This document shows, piece by piece, positions 1 through 6,445 of a stretch of 12,311 nt of DNA. The position numbers were made by a program, and so were the translations under genes. The stretch is from Baffinella frigidus (Eukaryota > Cryptophyceae > Cryptomonadales > Baffinellaceae). How positions within the stretch are numbered: the stretch's first letter is position 1; the number at the start of each line of letters is the position of its first letter. The DNA lies in contig MU647008.1 in the NCBI GenBank assembly GCA_026770585.1, positions 89,997-102,307 on the forward strand, read 5' to 3'. The notes under the pieces were generated by a model. It saw nothing but the letters and a program-made list of their open reading frames with translations. It did no database searches and had not been told where the DNA came from.

Positions 1-135
1 GGTTGAGGGTTGAGCTCGCACGCCTCCTCCTCCTCCTCCTCCTCCTCCTCCTGTGTACAGTACCTCACTCATAAGAGGGTCGAGGGTTGAGGGTTGAGCT
101 CGCACGCCTCTTCCTCCTCCTCCTCCTCCTCCTGC
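1..135. repeat. Duplicated TTGAGGG-like / CCT microsatellite block
   Basis: The 26 bases at 1-26 recur exactly at 85-110. Each copy starts with two TTGAGGG-like words and then runs into a CCT tract (23-52 and 112-132). A third, shorter CCT tract lies near 338-353. TTGAGGG resembles a decayed TTTAGGG telomere word, in the opposite orientation to the CCCTAAA-like tract at 6446-6896. The pyrimidine-pure tracts could adopt unusual DNA structure, but no gene is visible here. Confidence 0.8.
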
Positions 136-151
136 TGCGTACAGGGGTACC
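56..151. mobile_element. Two orphan ends of the TA-flanked MITE family
   Basis: Positions 56-76 match the left terminal repeat of the TACAGGGGTACCTC family, except that three of the four G are missing. Positions 140-151 read TACAGGGGTACC and then diverge. Neither has a partner end nearby, so both look like truncated remnants or solo ends. Confidence 0.6.
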
Positions 152-184
152 ATTGTCAATGGCTCCAACTCCAAGAAGATCGAC

Positions 185-305
185 TACAGGGGTACCTCAC
201 TCATTAGAAACCGCACCCCCCTAGGACCCTACAGTAGGCCTATGCGTAGGGCCTTATGGTAGTCGTTGGGGGTGGGCGGTTTCTTATGAGCGAGGTACCC
301 CTGTC
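185..305. mobile_element. Short palindromic MITE, family A (copy 1)
   Basis: The terminal inverted repeats are about 35 bp. The left end is CAGGGGTACCTCACTCATTA and the right end is its near-complement, ending GAGGTACCCCTG. The flanks are TA on the left and TC on the right, so one target base has changed. The core contains CCTAGGACCCTAC-type words, so almost the whole 121 bp can fold into one hairpin. There is no coding capacity, so it is non-autonomous. Recognition rests on the other copies at 6486, 11146, 11550, 11569 and 11975. Confidence 0.9.
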
Positions 306-378
306 AGTGGACAGCCGATAAAGTCTCGCATGCGTGCTCCTCCTCCTCCTCCTGCGTAAGTGAATAGGTTACTGCACT

Positions 379-513
379 CAAAACCGGGTAGTTGGGCCTA
401 CGGTGTTGCCTACGGTAGGCCGTAGGGCCCCTAGGACCTAATGATCCATAGGACCCCCCCTAGGGCCCTACAGCCTACCGTAGGCAATACCGTAGGCTTA
501 ACTGCCCGGTTTT
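379..513. mobile_element. Foldback element, family B (copy 1)
   Basis: The left arm, from AAAACCGGGTAGTTGGGCCT, pairs with the right arm ending AAGCCTAACTGCCCGGTTTT-like sequence over about 50 bp with few mismatches. CCTACGGTAGGC palindromes lie inside each arm. It shares the arm sequence GCCTACGG..TTGCCTAC with the element at 874-1014. No target duplication could be fixed and there is no coding potential. Confidence 0.75.
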
Positions 514-559
514 AGGCGGTCGGCTTAACTAGCCTGTTTTCAGTCGGTTACCCTATGGG

Positions 560-710
560 CCACACAACGGGCTACGCAGGGGGAAACAAGTGAAATCTCA
601 GGCATTTCCCGTTGCTTTATCAGTAGGACCCCCCCCTATGTCCCTACGGACTGCCTACCGTAGGGTCCTAGGTCTTATCGCGTATGGGTTATGCAAAGTC
701 CTGTGGGTGG
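560..710. mobile_element. Family C repeat (copy 1, diverged)
   Basis: It begins CCACACAACGGGCTACG and contains the shared block around GCCTACCGTAGGGTCCTAGG near 650-673. It matches 5439-5597 and 11347-11508 in the same orientation. The right end (AAGTCCTGTGGG) is more diverged than in the other copies. About 45 bp further on (730-776) the sequence again matches the region after copy 2 (5612-5655), so the repeat unit is longer than the inverted-repeat element itself. The short reading frame across it is a repeat artefact. Confidence 0.65.
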
Positions 711-873
711 GAATATGGTTCACGCGGCGTTGCAGTCCTTTAGGTCCTTTAGGTTTTAAATGCTCCCAACATATGCCAACGACACGCCGTTCCGTAGAAG
801 GGATCTGCAGGGAAAGCATGTTAGTTCCTATCGCCAGATCTCTTGAACCATCTCCACATCTTCATAGGCCAAC

Positions 874-1014
874 GGACTAAAAATGGGGTAGTGAGGCCTA
901 CGGAATTGCCTACCGTAGGCCGTAGGGCTCCTATGACCAAAAAGTCCTAGGATTCTGGCCTACAGCAGGAGGTCGTAGGCAATGCCGTAGGCCTAACTAC
1001 CCCATCTTTAGTCC
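874..1014. mobile_element. Foldback element, family B (copy 2)
   Basis: The left arm from GGACTAAAAATGGGGTAGTG pairs with the right arm ending CTACCCCATCTTTAGTCC over about 40 bp with three or four mismatches. The centre holds further CCTAGG and CCTAC words. Arm sequence is shared with 379-513. No open frame is supported. Confidence 0.8.
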
Positions 1015-1846
1015 TTTACCCTTTTAATATCCTGAGAACTCCTGAACCATATCCAGATCTCCTGAGAACTCTGGATCTCCCCGGGGCCTGGGGGCTCTCG
1101 AGCTTTTTTTATTTATTCGGAGGACCCTACGGTAGGAAACCCTAGGGACCTCGAATTGCTGACGGGAAATACCGGAGATATTTCTTTGGTTTAGCTGAAA
1201 ATTACAACAGTACCCGACCCGGTTATAAGCTGCTACGAGTTGCTGGTGGCGTGGGGGCTCTGGAGCTGGGAGGACCCTTTGTACCATGGGGTGTAAATAA
1301 TGCGACGGATTGGCGGTGTGGCCATGGGGGCAGCGTCAGAATGTTGATGTTGACCGTGTTGGTCGTCGGTTGATCATTGGGGAGATCGCTAGCTCTTCCT
1401 CAGCGGGATGGTCTCACGCTTGGGGGACGCGGGTTGTGGGCTGAGCGCAATGGTCTCGCTGCTCCTGGAGGGTGGCGCAGGGAGACAAGCCGGGGGCGAC
1501 CACGTGCAGAGGGGCTGGGCGCTGGGTGCCTCACATCAGGTGGCTTTCGCAAGGATCGCATTCTCGTCGAAAATTTCCTGATGGAAAAATGTACTCGAAG
1601 CGACGCGCTGTGCAGCGAGTGCGAGACAAAGCTTTGGGGCCTCAGCCCCAAGCTCCCTCCACGCATTGGTCCGCTCAAGATTTCCTCGCGAGGCGCCTGA
1701 CTGGACATGCCCCCACCTGCGAGCAAGGCTCTTTGTCAACCTCGCGCGGGGGCAGAAGCAATGAGTGGTGGCACTGACATGAGTTTTTTCGAATTCCCCT
1801 CATGGGGCCTCCGCGCAGCCTGGCGCCCTTCCACCAGCCCCCCCAA
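1015..1846. other. No supported gene; weak ORFs only
   Basis: CCTGAGAACTC occurs twice (near 1029 and 1059), and GGGGGCTCT is followed by GAGCT twice (near 1090 and 1254). From 1377 to 1777 two plus-strand frames stay open for about 100 codons. One contains a Cys-rich stretch (C-x6-C-x2-C near 1593-1625). The other has a basic stretch. Neither has a convincing start context, a paralogue in the window or a recognisable domain, so no CDS is called. A small hairpin lies around 1630-1655 (AGCTTTGGGGC / GCCCCAAGCT). Confidence 0.4.
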
Positions 1847-1961
1847 GTGGCTCAAATAGTGCCCTGGAAGGTCTTCGAATTTACCTTGCATCGGGGTCGG
1901 ATCGGATCCGACCCCGATGCGAAGGTAAATCGAAAATGTTCCAGAGCACTGTTTGAGCCAC
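1847..1961. repeat. 115-bp near-perfect palindrome
   Basis: The left arm GTGGCTCAAATAGTGCCCTG pairs with the right arm ending CAGAGCACTGTTTGAGCCAC. Pairing runs through both arms to the centre, GGTCGGATC|GGATCCGACC, near 1903. About 57 bp per arm pair with roughly eight mismatches and essentially no loop. It may be a foldback element or a cruciform-forming site. No target duplication was identified. Confidence 0.85.
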
Positions 1962-2484
1962 CTCCCAGGGCTAGTGGTTCCCTCTCACTCCTGATAGGGG
2001 GTTGAACAGGGGGAGCTCAATGTTGGTAGGCGTATACGCCCTTAGCACATACATCAGATGGACATGTCAGAAAGCTCCCACCGGCAGCCCGGATTCTCCG
2101 GCAGGGCCTTCTTACCGAAAAACAGTTGAAACTCCAGGTGTTTGGACTGGACCTGCTTCTCTGCCGCAGTTGTTGCTGCCTCTGGCTCGGTCGTGGTACG
2201 AGCTCGTAGCGGGCCTGCCGACGATGGGAACGGGATTTCACCACCTACGAAGTTCGTGGAGGACGGCAAGGGGGTATTTCCGGTATTTGTAAAACCACCC
2301 CTTGCTGACAGACATGCCTCCCTCAATGGACTTTTTACCACACAAAAATTAGTTGTTGTAACCCTTTTCGAATAAATGGTCGCAAAAGTGTTTTTTTGTT
2401 TTTTTGATGCATCCACCCATGGCCCCCGTGGGTCCAACGGGACCCACGGGCCCCCCAAGAGCTAGAAGAGGGCCCCGTCAAAGT
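1962..2484. other. Non-coding stretch, nothing firm
   Basis: Short frames on both strands run through here (for example 2002-2292 + and 2054-2458 -), with no start context, domain or repeat support. TTTTTACCACACAAAA at 2332-2347 matches the terminal repeat of the element at 2761-3000, so it is probably a lone end of that family. Confidence 0.4.
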
Positions 2485-2575
2485 TACGAGATACCGGTAC
2501 GAGCTCGTACATGTATCCTGATACGAGATACTCGTACCGGTACGAGATCCGTATTGATACCGGTACGAAGGGATG
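2485..2575. repeat. Cluster of GTAC/CCGG/GAGCTC palindromes (left)
   Basis: Short self-complementary words follow one another: TACCGGTA, GTACGAGCTCGTAC, ATACATGTAT, then GTACCGGTAC and TACCGGTA. The same vocabulary reappears at 3035-3300, so the two clusters bracket the AT-rich element at 2761-3000. No gene is supported. Confidence 0.75.
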
Positions 2576-2760
2576 GGCACGAATTGACGTGTCAAAATGG
2601 GGGCAAAGAACTGCACCTTGAGCTCAAAATTGACCCCCACTTCTTTAGGTCGTTTTGAAGCTGAGATCACGCTGAGATCTTTCCCGTTTTCAAAAGTTGA
2701 AATAATTAACTTTGGGACGAGCTGCGGCGTGCCAAAATTTGATCAAGATCAAGGCGACTT

Positions 2761-3000
2761 TTTAAGTGAAGGGGTCTTTACCACACAATCCCTGGTGAAA
2801 TCACAAATTGTGTCAGCACTACATGTGATTGTAAACGGGAAATGTGTTGTAAAGACCGAATTTGCCCCATTTGCTCATCAAAAGCACTTTTAAGATATAA
2901 AAAAAAAATCGGTACATATCTTAAAAGTGAGATTGTTTTTTTTGTACCAGGTTTGAATTCAATCGTTTCGTTTTGTGTGGTAAAGACCCCTTCAATTAAA
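2761..3000. mobile_element. 240-bp terminal-inverted-repeat element
   Basis: The left end TTTAAGTGAAGGGGTCTTTA, continuing CCACACAA (2761-2788), matches the reverse complement of the right end at 2973-3000 with one mismatch in 28 bp. The interior is AT-rich and has no convincing ORF. A perfect hairpin sits inside it (2885-2929). A stray end of the same type occurs at 2332-2347. It is probably a non-autonomous element; no target duplication was fixed. Confidence 0.75.
2885..2929. repeat. Perfect 14-bp hairpin with A-rich loop
   Basis: CACTTTTAAGATAT (2885-2898) and ATATCTTAAAAGTG (2916-2929) are exact complements around a 17-base loop that includes ten A. The hairpin lies in the interior of the 2761-3000 element. 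Confidence 0.85.
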
Positions 3001-3034
3001 AAACACCCGTCAAATTGAGCCATTCCCCTTCATA

Positions 3035-3300
3035 TCAGTACGAAGCCTTCGTAGATACATGTATCAGGATAGGGTCCTACCGGTACCGATAAGGATACGA
3101 AGCCTTCGTACGAAGTACCGGTACGAGCGCCCGTACGAAGTTCGTACCGGTACAATGTCTCGTACGATCGTACCGGGTATCCTTATCCTCTAGCCGGTTT
3201 TATGTATCCCATGTACGAAGCTTCGTACATGTACGAGTCGTACATGGTACCGGTATCAGAGGATACATGATGACCGTACGAAGCTTCGTGTACACACGTG
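3035..3300. repeat. Cluster of GTACGAAGCTTCGTAC-type palindromes (right)
   Basis: The stretch is dense in short palindromes: TACGAAGCCTTCGTA, GTACCGGTAC, TACGAAGTTCGTA, CGTACGATCGTACG, GTACGAAGCTTCGTAC (about 3215-3230), TACATGTA, and ACGAAGCTTCGT again near 3275. The words recur at 5014-5038, 7021-7036 and 8250-8279. No coding potential. Confidence 0.8.
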
Positions 3301-3648
3301 TACATCCCATGCGCAGCGTCGCTGACGTTCCTCTCAGCTTGGGTCACGAATCTTCGTGATCATTGTCCATGGGAACATCTCCCCTTGCATTGTTCGTGTC
3401 CTCAGCTCAAGGGCTTCATCAAACGTGCTTCCTGTGACCCCCATCTTGTGGGGCTTGTGGACAGGATCCTTTTGTTTGGCAAGCCTCATGCCTGAGCGAC
3501 CCCGCTAACAATTCTCGTCCCCAACAATCGAAGCATCTAGAAGGTCAACGAACGTTTTCGAGGCTGACAAGGTCACGAGGGTGAGATAAAATGCTCCCGG
3601 AGAGTCGGAGACAGAGACACTCTCGACATGTGACTGGCGAATGGCAGA

Positions 3649-3676
3649 TCATGTGACGAGTCATGTGACGAATCAT
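3649..3676 (+). promoter_or_regulatory. Tandem TCATGTGACGA motif upstream of the repeat-protein gene
   Basis: TCATGTGACGAG is followed directly by TCATGTGACGAA and TCAT, a 12-bp unit repeated 2.3 times about 240 bp upstream of the start codon. The right arm keeps a related tandem (9566-9596) although most surrounding sequence has diverged, which suggests selection on the motif. It resembles TGACG-type bZIP sites, but that is inference only. Confidence 0.35.
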
Positions 3677-3916
3677 TTGAAAGGATCCTTGTAAAAATGG
3701 ATGTTCCCCCATCTCTAGATCGTTCGAGAACTCAGGAGAAGTGTCTGGATGTCTCATTAATGGGAACGCCTGTAGTTTTTTGAAGAGGGATGCCACAAAT
3801 TGGTTGATGACATCCGATAGGTGTTGGGACCTGTGTGCTGACATAAAGAATTCTACGACGCTGCGTACCCTCATCCCTCACAGATCTGCCACACAAGCCT
3901 TCGTGCGATAGACAGC

Positions 3917-4336
3917 ATGGCACCTGACCCCATCAAGGTACCCACCCACGAGGTCGATGCCGGCCTCGACTGCGAGCGCCTCAACAGGTTTGAGGAGCCT
4001 GTCAACGACACGACCGGCCGCCCGAAGCGCGTGTTCCGCAAAACGCCGCCGCCACCGACCATTCGCGAAGTTTCTGCGTCCGCATCGCACGACGATCTCC
4101 TCGACGAGCACAACCCCGAGCCCGTCTCCGGCGACTTCATCAGCGCCGTCGTGAGGGCCGTCGAGGTGATCTCCGCAGATAACAGTTTCCGGCCGCAACA
4201 TCCTCCCGCGTCACACGACGAGTTCCTCGCGCGCCGCCGCGCCCAGCACCCCCCCCGCGTCAGCTCGCCCGAGGCAAAGCTCACCAGCTCGTTCCTCCCC
4301 GCGAACAAGCTCGTTCCTCACCGCTCGAGCCTCTGA
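3917..4336 (+). CDS. Proline/arginine-rich module protein, copy A (unknown function)
   Basis: This is a 139-aa frame starting in good context (agcATGGCA, A at -3 and G at +4). The start is shared with the paralogue at 8750-9316. I do not recognise the family. Residues 20-47 form one module: ERLNRFEEP, then DTTGRPKRVFRKTPPPP, a basic patch followed by a Thr-Pro and a proline run. Then come SASHDDLLDEH (54-65), SGDF.SAVVRAVEVISAD (71-89), and a basic tail ASHDEFLARRRAQHPP (98-113). There is no signal peptide or membrane segment. Codons are strongly G/C-ending. Compared with copy B it lacks exactly one module and has one extra Glu, so indels keep the frame, which supports real coding. AATAAA lies about 120 bp past the stop. 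RPKR and RKTP could be a nuclear-import patch and a proline-directed phosphosite; that is inference. Confidence 0.7.
   Translation: MAPDPIKVPTHEVDAGLDCERLNRFEEPVNDTTGRPKRVFRKTPPPPTIREVSASASHDDLLDEHNPEPVSGDFISAVVRAVEVISADNSFRPQHPPASHDEFLARRRAQHPPRVSSPEAKLTSSFLPANKLVPHRSSL
4259..4287 (+). other. Possible 29-nt intron in copy A (alternative to a -1 frameshift)
   Basis: The segment starts GTCAGC and ends CACCAG. Removing it would join the frame after residue 113 (Arg) to the downstream frame LVPPREQARSSPLEPLSD, which leads into a further module. The same 29 bases are present in copy B (8799-8827). An intron this short would be exceptional and the donor is not a strong consensus. An equally good explanation is the C8 run just before it (4249-4256). 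Confidence 0.2.
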
Positions 4337-4462
4337 GCGACATGTTCGAGCCTGGAGCGGGTGTTCGGCAAGACACCGCCGCCATCGAGCCGCAAGACAC
4401 CCGCCGCCGGGAAAGAGACCCGGGTGTAGAATCCCCGCAGTGCGTAATGTTTCAATAAAGTG
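4337..4462 (+). pseudogene. Decayed third module downstream of copy A
   Basis: In the -1 frame relative to the upstream ORF the sequence reads EPLSDMFEP and then departs from copy B. A net 23-bp deletion after FEP removes the DTTDRPKR part and shifts the frame, so the following GVRQDTAAIEPQ sequence is the old KTPPPSSRK module read out of frame. The frame closes at a TAA inside the AATAAA region. Copy B keeps this module intact (8586-8744), so copy A appears to have lost it after the duplication. Confidence 0.5.
4454..4459 (+). terminator. Putative polyadenylation signal of copy A
   Basis: AATAAA followed by GTGCTGATAACATAGAGCAA. The equivalent place in the right arm also keeps AATAAA with the same downstream sequence. 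Conservation and its position about 120 bp after the stop support a 3'-end signal. Confidence 0.6.
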
Positions 4463-4496
4463 CTGATAACATAGAGCAAGGACCTCTGTGCTGGCC

Positions 4497-4690
4497 ATTG
4501 GCGGCGCTCAAGGGTATTGGCCGTGGCGTGCGCATGGTCGCTCGGAGGGAGACCTTGTACACGTCCTCCTCTGGGGTAACACCGAGCAAGCTGGCTGCAG
4601 TGCTCGCTCCCCAGCGGCTCGGTCCCCCGAATTCGTTGACTCGCGGTTCAACGACTTCGAGGACTGCGACTGGCTCGACAACTCGTACTT
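4497..4690 (+). other. Conserved downstream open frames of uncertain coding status
   Basis: This block follows the polyA signal and is well conserved in the right arm (8340-8552, minus strand). The arms differ here by 18-bp and 3-bp indels, both multiples of three. One frame gives GRGVRMVARRETLYTSSS then VTPSKLAAV in both copies. A second frame, with much higher G/C at third positions, gives EFVDSRFNDFEDCDWLDNS and is closed by a TGA in the right-arm copy. A 39-nt GTAACACC...CCCCAG stretch could be an intron; the right arm has the same 39 nt ending TTCTCAAG. I cannot decide which frame, if either, is expressed, and no family is recognised. Confidence 0.3.
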
Positions 4691-4691
4691 T

Positions 4692-4791
4692 GGTGCGTTG
4701 GTGCTTTGTATTACACTCACATCGAAGGCCACGCCCACCTCACTCTTGAGGAGATGGGAATAATCTACGGATGAGCTCCTCGACCCAACCT
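4692..4791 (+). repeat. 100-bp direct repeat, copy 1 (copy 2 at 5069-5168)
   Basis: Starting GGTGCGTTGGTGCTTTGTAT and ending TCGACCCAACCT, this unit repeats at 5069-5168 with about 90% identity. It contains CACTCACAT, GGCCACGCCCACCTCACTC and TAATCTACGGATGAGCTCC. The right arm lacks it at the corresponding point, where CGACAACTCG runs almost directly into CCTGACATTG. Copy 2 starts just outside the end of the left arm. Confidence 0.85.
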
Positions 4792-4856
4792 GACATTATT
4801 ATGGGGCCCTTACTGTCCCCTTACTCAGGCCTTTGAAGCAACTGTATACGAAGCTT

Positions 4857-5013
4857 ATCCCTTAAGTGGCCAGGGGGGTCAAAATTGACCCGCAAGAGGT
4901 CCTAGGCAGGTCCTAGGGCCCTACGGTAGGGCGTATGCGCCTACTGGCCAGTTAAGAGGCAGGTTCTAGGGCCCTACGGTAGGGCGTATGCGCCTACTGG
5001 CCACTTAAGGGAT
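4857..5013. mobile_element. 157-bp insertion with 9-bp target duplication (Mutator-like size)
   Basis: The terminal inverted repeats ATCCCTTAAGTGGCCAG (4857-4873) and CTGGCCACTTAAGGGAT (4997-5013) are exact complements. Both ends are flanked by ACGAAGCTT (4848-4856 and 5014-5022). The right arm has the same flanks with a single ACGAAGCTT (8269-8277 on the other strand) and no insert, so the empty site is directly visible. The interior carries a 14-bp palindrome GGTCAAAATTGACC and a tandem 53-bp unit. A 9-bp duplication is typical of Mutator-like elements; the family assignment is inference. There is no transposase. Confidence 0.85.
4905..5009. repeat. Tandem 53-bp unit inside the 157-bp element
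   Basis: GGCAGGTCCTAGGGCCCTAC, continuing GGTAGGGCGTATGCGCCTAC and TGGCCAGTTAAGA, is followed at 4958 by a nearly identical unit with two or three changes. The second unit supplies the right terminal repeat, so the right terminus has in effect been duplicated internally. Confidence 0.9.
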
Positions 5014-5168
5014 ACGAAGCTTCGTACGAAGCGTACGAGGCTCGTACTGCGAATCCGGATGGTGCTTTGGTGCTTTGGTGCTTTTATTTACACTCACATT
5101 GAAGGCCACGCCCACCTCACTCTTGAGGAGTTGGGAGTAATCTACGGATGAGCTCCCCGACCCAACCT

Positions 5169-5265
5169 ACATAGGCCCGGTCGAGCCCCTTTCTCGTGGT
5201 GCATGATGTTTTTGCCAAGGTCACCTCCCCCACAAATATGTTAACTTTAGAAACGAACTACACGT
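5169..5265. other. Short unannotated spacer
   Basis: No repeat or open frame is supported between the 100-bp repeat and the dispersed repeat that follows. Confidence 0.4.
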
Positions 5266-5392
5266 TCTGTGGAGTGGCAGTTTCTTGCCTTAGGATTCGA
5301 CCGGTAAGAGCCCGGATATTTTCCTAAGCTCGCCTCATTTCTGCGCCGTGCATTTCTTCTTCGAATCAAGTCAACAAGGTGTCAATAAGTGT
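5266..5392 (+). repeat. Dispersed repeat R, copy 1 (copy 2 at 7912-8037)
   Basis: The shared path is GGAGTGGCAGTTTCTTG, TTCCTAAGCTCGCCTCA, GCGCCGTGCATT, TTCGAATCAAGTCAA, then GTCAATAAGTGT. It matches 7912-8037 in the same orientation with several small indels. Copy 2 has AATAAA where this copy reads AATCAA, so the repeat could be the 3' end of a formerly expressed sequence. There is no ORF in common. Confidence 0.65.
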
Positions 5393-5438
5393 GTTGACTT
5401 ATAAAAAACCTGATCAATATTCAACCAGGTTTCCCTTG

Positions 5439-5597
5439 CCACACAGCGGGCTACGAGGGAATTTCCAGCCCATTTTGGGCTGAGTTTCCGTTACCTTATC
5501 CGTAGGAACCCCCCTATGTCCCTAGGGGTTGCCTACCGTAGGGTCGTAGGTGTTATCGCTTAGGGGTCATTCAAAATCCCTTTGAAGTCCGCTGTGT
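5439..5597. mobile_element. Family C element (copy 2)
   Basis: The ends CCACACAGCGGGCT and AGTCCGCTGTGT form a 12-13-bp terminal inverted repeat. The interior matches 11347-11508 closely (GAGTTTCCGTTA, TTATCCGTAG, GGGTTGCCTACCGTAGGGTC). No target duplication is clear and there is no coding capacity. Confidence 0.75.
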
Positions 5598-5627
5598 AAA
5601 GTATCATAGGGTTGTCCTTGAGGTCCT

Positions 5628-5870
5628 TTAGGTTTTTCGCGCTCCCAACATAGGCGGACACCGGAACTTGTTCTGCAGCAAAGCCATGCTTCCTTTCGGA
5701 TCACATTCAGGCCCCCCGGTGCTGTCCCGGACCCAAATGTCCCGTTTCCCGGACCCTCTCTCCCGGGAAATTTGTTCTGCGATCGACTTTACAAGTGATT
5801 TTATCGCGGCCGAACGTTTCTCAGGTGGAAACAATTGACCTTCGATTGCGGGTTTTCCGTTTCTCGGGAA
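5628..5870 (-). other. Open frame without ATG, 80 codons, uncertain
   Basis: A minus-strand frame is open from about 5870 to the stop at 5628. It has protein-like composition, with segments such as FPPEKRSAAIKSLVKSIAEQ and GKRDIWVRDSTGG, but no ATG near its beginning. Part of it (5781-5808) is one arm of an imperfect 28-bp inverted repeat whose other arm lies at 5927-5957, outside the frame, which weakens the coding case. It could be an exon, a pseudogene piece or chance. I recognise no family. Confidence 0.2.
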
Positions 5871-5964
5871 TTAATGGCATTTGTACGAGATGTCGCCCGA
5901 AATTAGGCAGCCTGCGGCGCAAAAACGCAGATAAAAACACTTGTAAAGTCAATCAAACAAGAAA

Positions 5965-6019
5965 ATGATTCCCGCCGACTTGAAGCGGGATAGAACCGCT
6001 CCAAGTCGGCGGGAAACCA
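5965..6019. repeat. Strong hairpin TTCCCGCCGACTTG...
   Basis: TTCCCGCCGACTTGAAGCGG (5969-5988) pairs with CCGCTCCAAGTCGGCGGGAA (5996-6015) with one mismatch (a G-U pair in RNA) across a 7-base loop. Four more pairs (AATG/CATT) follow after a one-base bulge. It lies in AT-rich, non-coding sequence. It could be a tiny foldback element or a small-RNA-like hairpin; nothing else identifies it. Confidence 0.8.
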
Positions 6020-6210
6020 TTATCTTCCTCACAAATTGGCCACTTTAGGAGAAAAATCGATTGGTTTCTCGGACAAAATGACTTTTGCCACCCTCAAAAA
6101 TCGGCGGATAAGACGTGTCGGTTGCAACCTTGTAGTTCCTCGTAGAGACGATTACGATCGTATCATAGGAGCTGCTTACCGGTAGGGTTGTGTCTCGAGC
6201 TGATGGGCAC
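6020..6210. other. Unannotated spacer
   Basis: Only short frames are present. ACGATCGT occurs within an ACGATTACGATCGTAT stretch near 6148-6163, and TTACCGGTA near 6177. No gene supported. Confidence 0.4.
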
Positions 6211-6291
6211 GGGAATTGGGAATTGAGAATTCCCAACTCCTGGGGAAAGTTGGGAATTGGGAATTGGGAATTGGAAATCGGGAATTGGGAA
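6211..6291. repeat. GGGAATT tandem tract
   Basis: Units of GGGAATT(G) repeat about eight times, with a local inversion (GAGAATTCCCAACTCC) near 6225-6240, giving hairpin potential. The long frames over it are artefacts of the simple repeat. Confidence 0.9.
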
Positions 6292-6445
6292 ACCTCGACT
6301 TGGTAATCCCCGACCAATTTCCGGCTTTGTGATCGATTTTTCGGGAAAATTCGGAATTTGGGGGGGAACTCAGGAAATTTCGGGCGATTTCGAGCAAAAC
6401 TTCGGATTTTTTTGGTATCCAGCGGGGGGCCTTTCGTCTCACCGA

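Larger units (their letters stand above)
3355..5049 (+). repeat. Left arm of a large inverted duplication
   Basis: This segment is homologous, in reverse complement, to 8242-9990. Matching landmarks run in the same order along both arms: CCTCAGCTGAAGGGCTTCAT-like sequence, a GCATCTAGAAGGTC block (3531-3545), the gene at 3917, AATAAA, a conserved open frame, GGGGCCCTTACTGTCCCC, and a closing ACGAAGCTTCGT palindrome with CTCGTACTG. Coding and several flanking stretches look roughly 85-95% alike by eye. The promoter-side stretch 3580-3860 is much more diverged. Indels include one protein module, a 100-bp repeat and a 157-bp insertion. Confidence 0.9.

Noticed and set aside
590-880. 96-codon plus-strand frame
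   Set aside because: It crosses a family C repeat. Related peptides (LRTAYRRVLGL, LRVAYRRVVGL) in the other copies show it is repeat-derived.
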